From the NCBI RefSeq assembly GCF_900109725.1, contig NZ_FOBC01000006.1:62001-126000 (forward strand): a DNA stretch of 64,000 bases, in the 5' to 3' direction. This document shows positions 33,431 through 43,558 of this stretch, in pieces (position 1 is the stretch's first letter; the number at the start of each line of letters is the position of its first letter). Both the position numbers and the translations under genes were made by a program. The DNA is from Halomonas daqiaonensis. Lineage in GTDB: Bacteria; Pseudomonadota; Gammaproteobacteria; Pseudomonadales; Halomonadaceae. The notes under the pieces are model-generated. The model saw only the letters and a program-made list of their open reading frames with translations, was not told the DNA's origin and did not search any database.

Positions 33431-36215
33431 CCAGGGTCTCTCTGATCACTTTCAGCAGGGCGACGGGGCGGTAGGGCTTGCCGAGGAATCGGACGCCCTC
33501 GTCCAGTCTGCCGTTGTGGACGATGGCATTCTCGGTATAGCCGGAGGTGTAGACCACCTTGAGATCGGGCCTCAGTCGGCGGGCAGCGATGGCAAGTTCT
33601 CTGCCGGTCATGCCCCCCGGCATCATGACGTCGGTGAAGAGAAGCGCGATAGTGGTGTCATCGGCGAGAATCGCCAGGGCGCTCGGGCCATCCTTTGCCT
33701 GCCGCACACCATACCCGGCAGCCTCGAGTTGCGCCACGACATACTTCCTGACCGCTTCGTCGTCCTCGACCACCAGCAGTGTCTCGCTGCCGCTCAGGCG
33801 GCTTTCCTCCCTTGGCAGGGGTTGCGGATCGGCGGCGGCTTGCCGGATACGTGGCAGGTAGAGCTTGATGGTGGTGCCTTCTCCTTCCTCGGAGTAGAGG
33901 TTGACGTGTCCGGCAGACTGCTTGAGGAAGCCGAAGACCATGCTCAGGCCCAGCCCCGTTCCCTTACCCTTTTCCTTGGTAGTGAAGAACGGCTCGAAGA
34001 CGCGTTCCCGAATGGCCTCGGGTATGCCCGTGCCGGTATCGCTGACCGCGACGCAGACATAGTCGCCTGGTGCCAGCTCCAGATGACTGTCGGCGTACTG
34101 TGCCGAGAGGGAGGTGTTGCGGGTCTCGATGGTCAGTTGACCGCCATCGGGCATGGCATCCCGGGCGTTGATGGAGAGGTTGAGGATCGCGCTTTCGAGC
34201 TGGGAGGGATCGATATTGGCCGACCAGAGACCACCCCCTGGATGGAAGCTCAATTCGATCTGGTCTCCTAGGGTTCGCCGCAGCATCTCGGTCAACCCAT
34301 GGATCAAGCGATTGATGTCGGTGGGCTGGGGAGCCAGTGCCTGGCGACGGGCAAAGGCGAGCAGGCGCTGGGTCAGGTCGGCCCCTCGCTGGGCGCTGTC
34401 GGCGACGGCCTGGGCGAGGGGGCTGAGGCGGGTGTCGTCCGCCAGCGCCTCGACGAGCAGGTCGGCATTGCCCATCACTACCGTCAGCAGGTTGTTGAAG
34501 TCGTGGGCCATGCCTCCCGTCAAGTGACCGATGGCCTCCATGCGATGCGCTTCCTGAAGCTGCGCCTCGAGGCGTTTCTTCTCGGTGACGGTGCGGAAGT
34601 AGACCGCCAGGCCCTCCTCTCCCGGGTAGGCATTGACCTCGAACCAGTGGGCGAGGGGCGGGAAATAGAAGGTGAATTGCTGCGCCTCGCCGGATTCGAT
34701 AGCGGCATGATAGCAGGCCCAGAGCTCGCTCTCCTGAGCCTCGGGAAACGCGTCCCAGACGCTGTGGCCCAGGAGTTCGGCGGCGGATCGCTTCAGTACG
34801 CGTTCCGCCTGGTGATTGAGGTAGGAGAAGCACCAGTTCTCATCGAGCAGGTAGAAGGCGTCGCCCATGTTCTCGAGGCTGCGGGTCAGCCGCTGCGCCA
34901 GCGACCGCTGGTGGGTTTCTGCCTCGCGTTGGGCGGTGATGTCCTCGATGACCGCGACCAGGCTGACGATGGTACCGTGCATATCGCGCTGGGCAGAGAC
35001 GCTGTTTCGGCACCAGGCTATCCCGCCGCGGTAGTCCAGCAGGCGTTTCTCGATGACAAAGCTATTCGTCGTCCCGGCTAGCAGGCGCCTGAGCTCATCG
35101 GTATTGGTCTGCCTGTCGTCGGGATGCGTCAGGGCAAGGAAGTCCGTGGCCCTCAGCTCTTCCTCGGAATAGCCGACCATGTCGCAGAAGGCCTGATTCG
35201 CATACAGGAAGCGACCTTGGGTGTCGGCCTGCACGATGCCGGTGGCAGCCTCGGCAAAGAGCCGGCGCCAGTGCTCCTCGCTGCTGCGATGGCGCTCGAG
35301 CAGGGTCTTGAGCTCCCGAGCACGTGCGATCAGCTCCAGGTTCGTGGGTTCGATGGTCGGCGCGTCGTCGAGATAGTCGGTCACGTCCTCGGTACGGTGC
35401 AGGATCAGCGAAAGCCGTTGTTGTTCGTCGAAGACCGGGACATTGATGGGGCTCCAGTAGCGCTCCTCGAAGCCGCCCGTCGCGGGATCGGGAATCGGAT
35501 AGCGCAGGACGGGCATGGTGTCGGGCTGGCCATAGCGCTTGACTCTCTCCAGCGACGCACTCAGCTCCTCGACCCCCGCGGCATTCGAACGGTCGGGCGT
35601 CACCGGGAAGACGTCGAACAGCTGGCGCCCGATGATGGCCTCGCGATCGGTATAGGTCGCCTCAAGGTAGGCATCACTGACCCCGACGATCCGGTAGTCG
35701 TCGGCGGTCAGGACGAGATAGAGGCCCGGGGCGGATTCGAAGATAGCGCGAAACTGATCCTTGAGGGCCTGTTCGCGGGCCAATAGCTCGCGATTGCGCC
35801 TCTCCGCGGCATTGCGTTCGGTGACCTCATGCACCACCGAGAGCACAGAGACGACGCGACACTGATCATCGAGCTGGATGGAGTTGTGCCATTCGCATTC
35901 GACCAGGGTCCCTGCCCGGGTCAGGTTGCGGTTGGTCGAGACATGTTGCGGCTCAGCACCCGCGAGGAGTCGACGAATCACCTCGGCGACGGCCTCGGCA
36001 TCCTCGGGGAAAACGAAGGCAAAGTCGAAGGGATGAAGACCGATGACGGCGTCGGCCGGCCAGCCGAACAGGGTCTCGGCGTGTCTCGACCAGCGCGCGA
36101 TGCGAAAGTCGCTGTCCCACTCGATCACCGCCAGGGGCAGGTTATCGCGATGGAAACTGAGCAGCTCATGGACATGTTGAGAGGTATGGCCACGTGTTCC
36201 GGGATCATCGCGCAT
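33420..36215 (-). CDS. Multi-PAS hybrid histidine kinase
   Basis: The 931-residue cytoplasmic protein has four PAS-like segments (about 15-130, 155-285, 320-435 and 450-555), a HisKA region with GGMAHDFNNLLTVVMGNADL, a HATPase domain with N box SINARDAMPDGG, DTGTGIP and GKGTGLGLSMVFGF, and a C-terminal receiver (LLVVEDDEAVRK, TDVMMPGGMTG). There are no membrane segments. GGAGA eight bases upstream supports the start. It is the first gene of a unit with the REC-EAL protein, which it probably phosphorylates. The signal is unknown; PAS domains suggest redox, light or small ligands. Confidence 0.9.
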   Translation of the reverse strand: MRDDPGTRGHTSQHVHELLSFHRDNLPLAVIEWDSDFRIARWSRHAETLFGWPADAVIGLHPFDFAFVFPEDAEAVAEVIRRLLAGAEPQHVSTNRNLTRAGTLVECEWHNSIQLDDQCRVVSVLSVVHEVTERNAAERRNRELLAREQALKDQFRAIFESAPGLYLVLTADDYRIVGVSDAYLEATYTDREAIIGRQLFDVFPVTPDRSNAAGVEELSASLERVKRYGQPDTMPVLRYPIPDPATGGFEERYWSPINVPVFDEQQRLSLILHRTEDVTDYLDDAPTIEPTNLELIARARELKTLLERHRSSEEHWRRLFAEAATGIVQADTQGRFLYANQAFCDMVGYSEEELRATDFLALTHPDDRQTNTDELRRLLAGTTNSFVIEKRLLDYRGGIAWCRNSVSAQRDMHGTIVSLVAVIEDITAQREAETHQRSLAQRLTRSLENMGDAFYLLDENWCFSYLNHQAERVLKRSAAELLGHSVWDAFPEAQESELWACYHAAIESGEAQQFTFYFPPLAHWFEVNAYPGEEGLAVYFRTVTEKKRLEAQLQEAHRMEAIGHLTGGMAHDFNNLLTVVMGNADLLVEALADDTRLSPLAQAVADSAQRGADLTQRLLAFARRQALAPQPTDINRLIHGLTEMLRRTLGDQIELSFHPGGGLWSANIDPSQLESAILNLSINARDAMPDGGQLTIETRNTSLSAQYADSHLELAPGDYVCVAVSDTGTGIPEAIRERVFEPFFTTKEKGKGTGLGLSMVFGFLKQSAGHVNLYSEEGEGTTIKLYLPRIRQAAADPQPLPREESRLSGSETLLVVEDDEAVRKYVVAQLEAAGYGVRQAKDGPSALAILADDTTIALLFTDVMMPGGMTGRELAIAARRLRPDLKVVYTSGYTENAIVHNGRLDEGVRFLGKPYRPVALLKVIRETLDED

Positions 36216-36275
36216 CGTATCGATCTCCGTGATGGTCGGGCCTGTCTGCCACTATCACGCAATGCCTGACGTGGA

Positions 36276-36911
36276 TCAATGGGCTAGCTCGATCACCCGA
36301 CCGCCGGCATCCTCGGCGTCTTCCCGGTCGTGGGTGACCAGCAGGCTGGGCAGGCCGGCATCGCGCAGGCGGCCGAATACCAGCTGACGCATCTCGTGGC
36401 GCAAACGGGTGTCGAGCTTGGAGAAGGGTTCGTCGAGCAATACCGCGCAGGGCGCCGACAGCAGCAGGCGCATCAACGCCACCCGGGCCTTCTGGCCGCC
36501 GGAGAGGGTGGCCGGGTCGCGGTCAGCGAAGCCGGCCAGGCCAATGTTTTCCAGTGCTTGTTCGACCCGAGCGGCCTTGTCGTCAACCGACCGGGGCAGA
36601 CCGAAACCCAGGTTGCCTGCCACGGAAAGATGAGGAAACAGCAGCGGGTCCTGGAAGAGCAGTCCCATGCCCCGTTTCTCGGCGGGCAGGGCGCCAATGT
36701 CCTGCCCATCCAGCAGCACCTGGCCTCTGGCCTGGAACTCGGGCGCCAGGAAACCGGCGAGATAGGCCAGCAAGGTCGACTTGCCCGAGCCGGAGGGGCC
36801 CATGACAGTGAGGACCTCACCGGGACCGATCTCGGCCTCCAGCTCGAGCAGGACCTGGTCGCCCAACTGGATACAGATGTCACGGAGTTCGAGGCGATGC
36901 GTGGCGGTCAT
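36276..36911 (-). CDS. ABC transporter ATP-binding protein, YnjD-like
   Basis: The 211-residue ATPase has the Walker A GPSGSGKST near residue 38, the Q-loop LLFQDPLLFP, the signature LSGGQKAR near residue 130 and Walker B VLLDEPFSKLD. The ATG at 36911 overlaps the permease stop in an ATGA junction, and a longer frame upstream reads through the permease gene. Length and gene order match E. coli YnjD of the YnjBCD system. It powers the permease encoded upstream. Substrate unproven; thiamine-like or other small organics are guesses. Confidence 0.88.
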   Translation of the reverse strand: MTATHRLELRDICIQLGDQVLLELEAEIGPGEVLTVMGPSGSGKSTLLAYLAGFLAPEFQARGQVLLDGQDIGALPAEKRGMGLLFQDPLLFPHLSVAGNLGFGLPRSVDDKAARVEQALENIGLAGFADRDPATLSGGQKARVALMRLLLSAPCAVLLDEPFSKLDTRLRHEMRQLVFGRLRDAGLPSLLVTHDREDAEDAGGRVIELAH

Positions 36912-38590
36912 GGGGCTCCCTGCATGGCACGGCGATTCGACCATAGTAACCTGGGCAGGCCGATGGCGATGATGAAGCCCGCCAGCGGCAGGCAGGCCTG
37001 GACCAGTGCCCAGACGCCGATGACGCGGCGATTGCCGCCGGCGGCCAGCGATACGGCCTCGGTGGTCACGGTGGTCACGCGTCCGGCGCCCAGCAACTGG
37101 GTGGGCAGGTACTGGCCGATGCTGACCGCCAGCCCCACGGCCATGGCGGTGAGAATCGGGGCCAGCAGCATCGGCAAGCGGACTCGGCAGAAGGCCCCGT
37201 TGTGCGAGGCGCCCAGCGTCAACGCCAGATGTGACCAGCGGGGATCGAAGCGGCGGTAGGCCTCGGACAGCGACAGGAAGACATAGGGCAACACGAACAG
37301 CAGGTGGCCGAAGATGACCAGCGCATGGGTCGGTCGGGTGCCGAGCTGTTCCATCATCACCACCAGGCCGAACAGGAAGGCGATCTGCGGCACGATCAGC
37401 GGCAGGTAGAGCAGCCACAGGGCCCGCGAAGGATGTCGGCCGGTGCGCTGCTCATTCTCCAGCGCCCCCAGCGCCAGGACCGCGGCGAGCAGCGTCGCCA
37501 CCAGGGCAATCAGCGCCGTCGAGGCGATTGGTCCGGCGAGCGAGGGCAGTGCTCGAGCCCAGTGGCTGGCCGTGAAACTGCCGGGCAAGGCATCCGGAAA
37601 ACGCCAGAAGCCGGCCACGGAGTTGATTGCCAGGCCGGCGATGCCGATGAAGGCGGTTACGGAAGCCAGCAATATTAGGCTCTTGCCGGCCAGGCGCAGG
37701 CCATTTTCGCCTCTCTCGCGTCCACCGCGCGCGATCCAACACCCCATCAGCCTGGCCACGAGCCGCTCCAGTCCCCACCATAATGCCAGCGCCGAGGCGG
37801 TCACCCCCAGCTGCAGGATCGCGCCGGCCGAGGCCATGAAACGCATGTCGAGGTCGGGGTCGCTGAACCAGGACAGTATCGAGACGGCCAGCGTGGGTGG
37901 CAGAGTGGGGCCGAGGATCATCGCCACATCCACGACCGAGGAGGCGAAAGCGACCACCGCGAACACCGGCAGGCGGATGAGCGGGTAGAGTGACGGAGCG
38001 ACCACCTTCCACCAGGCCAGCGTCGGGCGATAGCCCAGCGAGCGAGCCATGGCCACCCGGCGTTCGGCGTCTAGCTGGGGCAGGGCCGCCAGGCTCATCA
38101 ACAGCAGGAAGGGAATCTCCTTGATCACCAGTCCTGCGATCAGCGACAGCCCCCAGGGGTCCTGAACGATCAGCAGGTCCGGGGGGCGCTCCCAGCCGGT
38201 CAGCCCCGGCGAGGTGAGGCGAGCGATCAGTCCTGAAGGAGCAATAAGGAAGGCAAGGCCGAAGGCCGCCGCGGCATGGGGAATGGAGAGCAGCGGCGAG
38301 ACCAGCCGCCGGATCCAGCGATCAAAGCGACTACCGGTCACGGCGGCCAGATAGAGCAGCACCACCGCCAGTGATACGGCCGTGGCGATGAGCCCGCTGG
38401 CGAGACTGACCGCGATCGAACGCCAGATGCCGGGTTGGGCAAACAGGGCCCGCCAGGGATCGAGTGACAGGCTCTCCCCGCCCAGGGCCGGCAGGTAACC
38501 GAAGGCCGGCAGCAGGGCCATGGTCAGGCCGCCCAGTATCGGCGCGACCAGCAGGATGACGATCAGCACGGGCGCCAGGTGCAGCATCAT
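36908..38590 (-). CDS. Fused ABC transporter permease, YnjC-like
   Basis: The 560-residue inner-membrane protein carries two BPD-type permease halves, with about six helices each and the EAA-loop-like segments near VAMARSLGYRPTLAWWKVV and LALTLGASHNGAFCRVRLP. Double-length permeases of this kind occur in YnjC and ThiP/FbpB relatives. I use the ATG at 38590 (GAGG nine bases upstream). A GTG at 38614 is possible. It ends in an ATGA overlap with the ATPase gene and follows the binding-protein gene. Confidence 0.87.
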   Translation of the reverse strand: MMLHLAPVLIVILLVAPILGGLTMALLPAFGYLPALGGESLSLDPWRALFAQPGIWRSIAVSLASGLIATAVSLAVVLLYLAAVTGSRFDRWIRRLVSPLLSIPHAAAAFGLAFLIAPSGLIARLTSPGLTGWERPPDLLIVQDPWGLSLIAGLVIKEIPFLLLMSLAALPQLDAERRVAMARSLGYRPTLAWWKVVAPSLYPLIRLPVFAVVAFASSVVDVAMILGPTLPPTLAVSILSWFSDPDLDMRFMASAGAILQLGVTASALALWWGLERLVARLMGCWIARGGRERGENGLRLAGKSLILLASVTAFIGIAGLAINSVAGFWRFPDALPGSFTASHWARALPSLAGPIASTALIALVATLLAAVLALGALENEQRTGRHPSRALWLLYLPLIVPQIAFLFGLVVMMEQLGTRPTHALVIFGHLLFVLPYVFLSLSEAYRRFDPRWSHLALTLGASHNGAFCRVRLPMLLAPILTAMAVGLAVSIGQYLPTQLLGAGRVTTVTTEAVSLAAGGNRRVIGVWALVQACLPLAGFIIAIGLPRLLWSNRRAMQGAP

Positions 38591-38633
38591 CGGACGGGCC
38601 TCACTGCGGCGCACCGGGCGGGGATCCTTGTCA

Positions 38634-39872
38634 TCAATTGCCGATGTAGCGTGCCTGCCAGGCGTCCTGCAAGGCTGTCATCCAACTGGGATGCGGCTCG
38701 GGCAGCGTCTGTTGCAGGGCGCCTGCCGGCAGCATCGCCGGGTTGCTTTCGTCCAGGCGGAACATGGCCCGGCTGTCGTCATCGAGGCGAGACACATCCA
38801 GCACGGTGCGATCCCCCCAGACGTCGAGGTCCTGCTTGTGTGCCTGGGCCTCGGGCGAGAGCAGGAAGTCGGCGACCACCATGGCGCCGGCCTTGTGGGG
38901 CGAATTGTAGGGAATGGCCACGAAATGAACGTTGCCCAGGGTCCCTTCGTCCAGCACGTAGCTGCGCGTACTGGGCGGCAACTCGTAGTCGGCCACCGCC
39001 GCGGCCGGCTCCGAGGGATAGAAGGTGAAGGCCAGCGACAGTTCCCCATCGCCCATCAGGCTGCGCATCTCGGGCCCGGTGGCGGGGAACTGGCGACCGC
39101 TGCGCCACAGGTGGGGGTGAAGCGCGTCCAGGTAGTCCCACAACGGGGCGGTAACGGCCGTGAAGTCGCTCTCCTCGGCCGGGGCGTAGAGCGCCTCGTC
39201 CTCGTCGGTCAGTGAGATCAGCGCCTGCTTGAGAAAAGTGCTGCCGGTGAAGTCGGGAATCCGCGGGTAGGTGAAGCGCCCGGGGTTGGCCTCGGCCCAC
39301 TCCAGCAGGGCATGGATATCCTGCGGAGGCGTCTCGATGGCTTGGCTATCCCCGCCGAGCTCATCACTATCATAGTAGAAGGTGATCTGGGCCTTGCCCC
39401 AGGGCGACTCGAATCCTTGGGTGGGCAGGGTGAAGTCGGTGACCACCTCGGGATTGTGCTCGGGGTAGGTAAGCGCGAAGTTCGGCAGCGACTCGGCGAA
39501 GGGGCCGAACAGCAGGTCGTTGTCGCGCATGGCGGCGAAGTTCTCGCCGTTGATCCAGATGAGGTCAACGCTGCCGTCGTCGTCATTGCCGGCTTGCTTC
39601 TCTGCCAGTACCCGGGAGACCGCTTCGGCGGTATCGCCGATCTTGACGTGGGTGAGCGCAATCTCGAACTGCTCGTCGACCCGCTCGGCTACCCAGTCGA
39701 TATAGTCGTTGGTGCGCTGGTCGCCGGACCATGCGTACCAGTAGACGGCCTGGCCGCGAGCCTCGTCGAGCACGGCCTCCCAGTCGGTCGGATCGGGGGC
39801 TGCGGCGACAGGGCCGGCGAGCAGCAGGGCGAGAGGGGCGGCGGCAGCAACAGCGAGCGGGTGAATCGGCAT
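38634..39872 (-). CDS. ABC transporter substrate-binding protein, YnjB-like
   Basis: The 412-residue protein has a signal peptide (MPIHPLAVAAAAPLALLLAG) and the periplasmic binding-protein pattern of the YnjB family: VYWYAWSGDQRTNDYIDWV near residue 45, WINGENFAAM, GFESPWGKAQITFYYDS near residue 150 and VHFVAIPYNSPHKAGAMVVA near residue 320. AAGGAA seven bases before the ATG at 39872 decides the start over a frame from 40049. It precedes the permease and ATPase genes. The ligand is unknown; the APH-fold kinase gene 40 bp upstream hints at a small alcohol or amine. Confidence 0.88.
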   Translation of the reverse strand: MPIHPLAVAAAAPLALLLAGPVAAAPDPTDWEAVLDEARGQAVYWYAWSGDQRTNDYIDWVAERVDEQFEIALTHVKIGDTAEAVSRVLAEKQAGNDDDGSVDLIWINGENFAAMRDNDLLFGPFAESLPNFALTYPEHNPEVVTDFTLPTQGFESPWGKAQITFYYDSDELGGDSQAIETPPQDIHALLEWAEANPGRFTYPRIPDFTGSTFLKQALISLTDEDEALYAPAEESDFTAVTAPLWDYLDALHPHLWRSGRQFPATGPEMRSLMGDGELSLAFTFYPSEPAAAVADYELPPSTRSYVLDEGTLGNVHFVAIPYNSPHKAGAMVVADFLLSPEAQAHKQDLDVWGDRTVLDVSRLDDDSRAMFRLDESNPAMLPAGALQQTLPEPHPSWMTALQDAWQARYIGN

Positions 39873-39912
39873 CGTGGGTTCCTTATCTGGGCAATGGGCG
39901 TGTTTGGATAAA

Positions 39913-41025
39913 CTACGCTCGGCCATCGGTTGTTCGGTCTCGGTCGGTGAGTGCCTTCTCGAGGGTGCCGAATTCCCGCTGCACACGCTCGATGGTCGCC
40001 GTGGAAAGATAGTGGTCGACGCGGTCGCGGACATGGGCGACGAGGGCATCGTCGCTCAGCTCGCTCGACCAGTCTTCGCCCCCGGCGGAGGCATCGCGCT
40101 CGAGACGGTGGCTGGTGCGCCACTTCGCGCACCAGGTCAGCGACCAGAGCCACATGGCGCGGCGACAGTTGAGCAGGTTCCTCGTATCGGTGAGGCCGGT
40201 CCTGGCCATCCAATGACGGTAGAAGGCCACCACTTCAGCGGGTGTCAGTTCGGCATAGCTATCCAGATCCCAGGTGGTAGAGGTGTAGAGGCTGGCGTGG
40301 GCCAGGTCGAAGCCCGACAGGCCGTAGCGGCATTTCTCCAGGTCGACCAGCACCGCGCATCCAGACTCGGTGGTCAGGAAGTTTCCCGGGTGGGCATCGA
40401 AGCTGATCAGCCGTGGCTCGGCGCCAGGCCCTTGAGGCAGGTGCTGGGGAAGGGCGGTCAATTCGGCCTCGATCAGCTGTCTGGCGTCGGCATCCAGCCC
40501 AGCCTCGTCGAGGAAGCGTGCCTGTCCTCTGACCTCCTCGAGCATCGCCGCCCAGGGATCGGCGGGTGACAGCAGCGGCGGGCGTGCCCTGGTCTCGGGC
40601 AGGTCCAGCACGTGGAAGCTGGCCAGCGCCTCGGCGATGGCGGGAAGATCCTCCGGGAGTCGGGCCGGGCGTCCTCGGATGGCACTGACCAGCAGCCCGC
40701 CCCTCGGCAGCGCCGGGCTAGGTGGGAGGATGCCGTGCAGGGCTGGGGCATGGCCGCCCTGGCTGGCGCGGGCAAAACAGGCCGCCTGATAATCGAGGTT
40801 GGCGGTGGGGGCGAGTCCCATCTGGCTCTGCTTTGGCAACCGCGCCACCCAGTCGATCTGTTCGCGCTCGAGCCACACATGATGGTGGGCCAGGCCCGTA
40901 TCGGCCATCGGGTGCATTGCCTTGATGCCCGCCTCAAGACCGGCGTGTCGCAGGGCCTCGGCCAGGGGACGGCAGAGGCCCTGTCGGGCCTGTGATGAGG
41001 CATGACTGGAGGTGGTATCCGGCAT
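39913..41025 (-). CDS. APH/choline-kinase-fold phosphotransferase
   Basis: The 370-residue protein has the aminoglycoside/choline kinase fold. The catalytic loop reads RLISFDAHPGNFL near residue 227, keeping the catalytic Asp and the metal-binding Asn but replacing the usual His-Gly before it with Ser-Phe. The metal-binding DLEKCRYG follows near residue 248. GAGGAG precedes the ATG. It is the first gene of a minus-strand unit with the YnjBCD-like transporter, so it likely phosphorylates the imported compound; choline, thiamine and related amino alcohols are candidates. Confidence 0.78.
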   Translation of the reverse strand: MPDTTSSHASSQARQGLCRPLAEALRHAGLEAGIKAMHPMADTGLAHHHVWLEREQIDWVARLPKQSQMGLAPTANLDYQAACFARASQGGHAPALHGILPPSPALPRGGLLVSAIRGRPARLPEDLPAIAEALASFHVLDLPETRARPPLLSPADPWAAMLEEVRGQARFLDEAGLDADARQLIEAELTALPQHLPQGPGAEPRLISFDAHPGNFLTTESGCAVLVDLEKCRYGLSGFDLAHASLYTSTTWDLDSYAELTPAEVVAFYRHWMARTGLTDTRNLLNCRRAMWLWSLTWCAKWRTSHRLERDASAGGEDWSSELSDDALVAHVRDRVDHYLSTATIERVQREFGTLEKALTDRDRTTDGRA

Positions 41026-41244
41026 GACGCTCCTCGATGTCTGGGCTGTCGGTCACTGATGGTCGCACGAGGGGGGACCTTCCTTACATCGCCATTGATA
41101 GTGTGGGGCAGTTTTCGAGATCGGCTCGAGCGGATGCAGGCTATTGCTGCTCCCGCCCCTACTGCCTACGCTGATATCGGTAATGACTGAACCAGTGTCC
41201 CCCGATGAGGCTCTCAGGGACATGAATCGCAGGGCGGGCACGAG

Positions 41245-42696
41245 ATGAGGAATCCAGATCGCAGGGGCATGACCGGGCGCATCCTGATGCTGGCCAGTCT
41301 GCTGTGCCTGGCAATCGGTGCCTTGCTGGCTTGGCAGGTCCAGGCGCAGCAGGGTGAGCGTACCGCCCTGGTGATGACCGTTGAGGGCGCCATCGGGCCA
41401 GCCATCAGCGACTATTTCCAGCGTGGCCTGGAACTTGCCGAAGGGCGCGGGGCCGAGCTGGTCATGGTGGAGATGGACACCCCCGGTGGACTCGATGCCT
41501 CGATGCGCGACATGATCCAGGCGATGCTGTCCTCGGGCGTACCGGTCGCCATCCATGTCACGCCGGCGGGAGCCCGGGCGGCCAGTGCCGGCACCTACCT
41601 GCTTTATGCCAGCCACGTGGCGGCCATGGCGCCGGCCACCCATCTCGGGTCGGCGACTCCGGTGCAGATGGGGGGTGGCGGCCTGCCGGGAATTGGCGGC
41701 GAGGCTGAAGAGGAGAGCCAGGGCGAGGCCAACGATCAGGCTGCCGAGGAGGAAGCGGCCGATACGGAAGCCGCGGAAGAGACGGCGAACGACGAGCCGC
41801 GCCGCGGCGAGACCGCCATGGAGCGCAAAGTGCTGGAGGACGCGGTGGCCTATATCCGCTCGCTCGCAGAGCGCCACGGTCGCAATGCCGAGTGGGCGGA
41901 ACAGGCCGTGCGTGAGGCCGTCAACCTGACCGCCAGTGAGGCGCTCGAGAACAACGTCATCGACGTGGTGGCCCGGGACCTCGACGACCTGCTCGAGCAG
42001 ATCGACGGTCGCAGCGTGGTAATGGACGATGGCGAGCGCACCCTGGCGACCGCCGATCTTGTCATCGAGCGCTTCGATCCCGACTGGCGCACCAAGCTGC
42101 TGGCTGTGATCACCAACCCCAATGTTGCCTACTTCCTGATGATCATCGGCTTCTACGGGTTGATCTTCGAGCTGTCCAACCCCGGTAGCCTGATACCGGG
42201 CACCATCGGCATCATCTCCCTGCTGCTGGCGCTGTTCGCCTTCCAGGTGCTGCCGGTCAACTACGCCGGCCTGGCGCTGATCCTGGTGGGGCTGGGGCTG
42301 ATCGTGGGCGAGGCTTTGATGCCCAGTTTCGGTATTCTCGGGATAGGCGGCATCGTCGCCTTCGTGATCGGATCGGTGATGCTGATGGATGCAGATAACC
42401 TGAACATTTCGCTACCGATGATCGGCGGTATCGCCCTGCTGGCGGCAGGCCTGATGCTGTGGGTGGTGACCCGCTTCATCGGGCTGCGACGCCGCGCGCC
42501 CCGCACCGGGCAGGAGGAACTCGTCGGTAGCGAGGCCACCGCCGTCGAAGATTTCGAGGGAAAAGGCCATGTGCGGCTGATGGGTGAGCGCTGGAATGCG
42601 CGCAGCACGCAGCCGCTGACCCGCGGACAGGCGGTCCGGGTGACGGCGGTCGAGGGCCTGACCCTGGAGGTGGAGCCGTTAGACGCGTCGTCCTGA
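41245..42696 (+). CDS. NfeD-family membrane protease (ClpP-class)
   Basis: The 483-residue protein has a signal or membrane-anchor segment (residues 9-33), a ClpP-like Ser/Lys protease domain with the Ser in [12 protein letters not shown] near residue 114 and the Lys in [10 protein letters not shown], an acidic Glu/Ala insertion (residues 151-190), four to five transmembrane helices (residues 290-415) and a C-terminal NfeD OB-fold domain (residues 425-480). NfeD1b proteases cleave slipins, and the slipin gene follows 58 bp downstream. The pair is expected to act in membrane protein quality control. Confidence 0.92.
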   Translation: MRNPDRRGMTGRILMLASLLCLAIGALLAWQVQAQQGERTALVMTVEGAIGPAISDYFQRGLELAEGRGAELVMVEMDTPGGLDASMRDMIQAMLSSGVPVAIHVTPAGARAASAGTYLLYASHVAAMAPATHLGSATPVQMGGGGLPGIGGEAEEESQGEANDQAAEEEAADTEAAEETANDEPRRGETAMERKVLEDAVAYIRSLAERHGRNAEWAEQAVREAVNLTASEALENNVIDVVARDLDDLLEQIDGRSVVMDDGERTLATADLVIERFDPDWRTKLLAVITNPNVAYFLMIIGFYGLIFELSNPGSLIPGTIGIISLLLALFAFQVLPVNYAGLALILVGLGLIVGEALMPSFGILGIGGIVAFVIGSVMLMDADNLNISLPMIGGIALLAAGLMLWVVTRFIGLRRRAPRTGQEELVGSEATAVEDFEGKGHVRLMGERWNARSTQPLTRGQAVRVTAVEGLTLEVEPLDASS

Positions 42697-42754
42697 GGCT
42701 CTGGCAAGATCCCCGGCGCCTACCGTCGCCGGACACATCGAAGGAGAGCAAACC

Positions 42755-43558
42755 ATGTTGATTTCCTATCTCGTTCCGGTCGTCCTGCTGGTCATGCTGC
42801 TGGCAGCGTCGATTCGCATCCTTCCCGAATACAAGCGCGGGGTAGTGTTCTTTCTCGGTCGCTTCCAGTCGGTGAAGGGGCCGGGCCTGCTGATCATCAT
42901 TCCCGGCATCCAGAAGATGGAGGTGGTCGACCTGCGGGTGATCACCATGGATGTGCCGGAGCAGGACGTCATTTCCCAGGACAACGTCACCGTCAAGGTC
43001 AACGCGGTGCTCTACTTCCGGGTGGTGGACCCTGAAAAGGCGATTATCCAGGTGGAGCACTTCGTCAATGCCACCAGCCAGCTGGCCCAGACCACGCTGC
43101 GCTCGGTGCTCGGCAAACATGATCTCGACGAGATGCTTTCCGAGCGCGACAAGCTCAACGATGATATCCAGGAGATCATCGACAGCTCCGCCGAGAGCTG
43201 GGGCATCAAGGTGGCCAACGTGGAGATCAAGCATGTCGACCTCGACGAAAGCATGATCCGAGCCATTGCCCGCCAGGCCGAAGCCGAGCGCGAGCGTCGT
43301 GCCAAGGTGATCCACGCCGAGGGCGAGCTGCAGGCCTCCAAGAAACTGGTCGAGGCGGCTAACGTGATGTCCGAGAACTCCGCCGCGCTGCAGTTGCGGT
43401 ACCTGCAGACCATGAGCGACATGAGTACCAAGAACGCCTCCACCATCGTCTTCCCGTTGCCCATGGACATCATGGAGGCCTTCAAGCACATGAAGGCGTC
43501 GCCAGCCGCCAGGGCCCGTACCGGCGGGACTACCCCGGACGATAGCGACGCCTCCTGA
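42755..43558 (+). CDS. Slipin (stomatin/prohibitin family)
   Basis: This 267-residue protein has one N-terminal membrane segment (residues 3-22), an SPFH/band-7 domain ([18 protein letters not shown] near residue 30; [18 protein letters not shown] type stretch near residue 75) and a coiled-coil helix ([20 protein letters not shown] near residue 175). Slipins form membrane microdomains and are substrates of the NfeD protease encoded upstream. AAGGAGA precedes the ATG by six bases. Standard operon partner; ordinary length. Confidence 0.93.
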   Translation: MLISYLVPVVLLVMLLAASIRILPEYKRGVVFFLGRFQSVKGPGLLIIIPGIQKMEVVDLRVITMDVPEQDVISQDNVTVKVNAVLYFRVVDPEKAIIQVEHFVNATSQLAQTTLRSVLGKHDLDEMLSERDKLNDDIQEIIDSSAESWGIKVANVEIKHVDLDESMIRAIARQAEAERERRAKVIHAEGELQASKKLVEAANVMSENSAALQLRYLQTMSDMSTKNASTIVFPLPMDIMEAFKHMKASPAARARTGGTTPDDSDAS

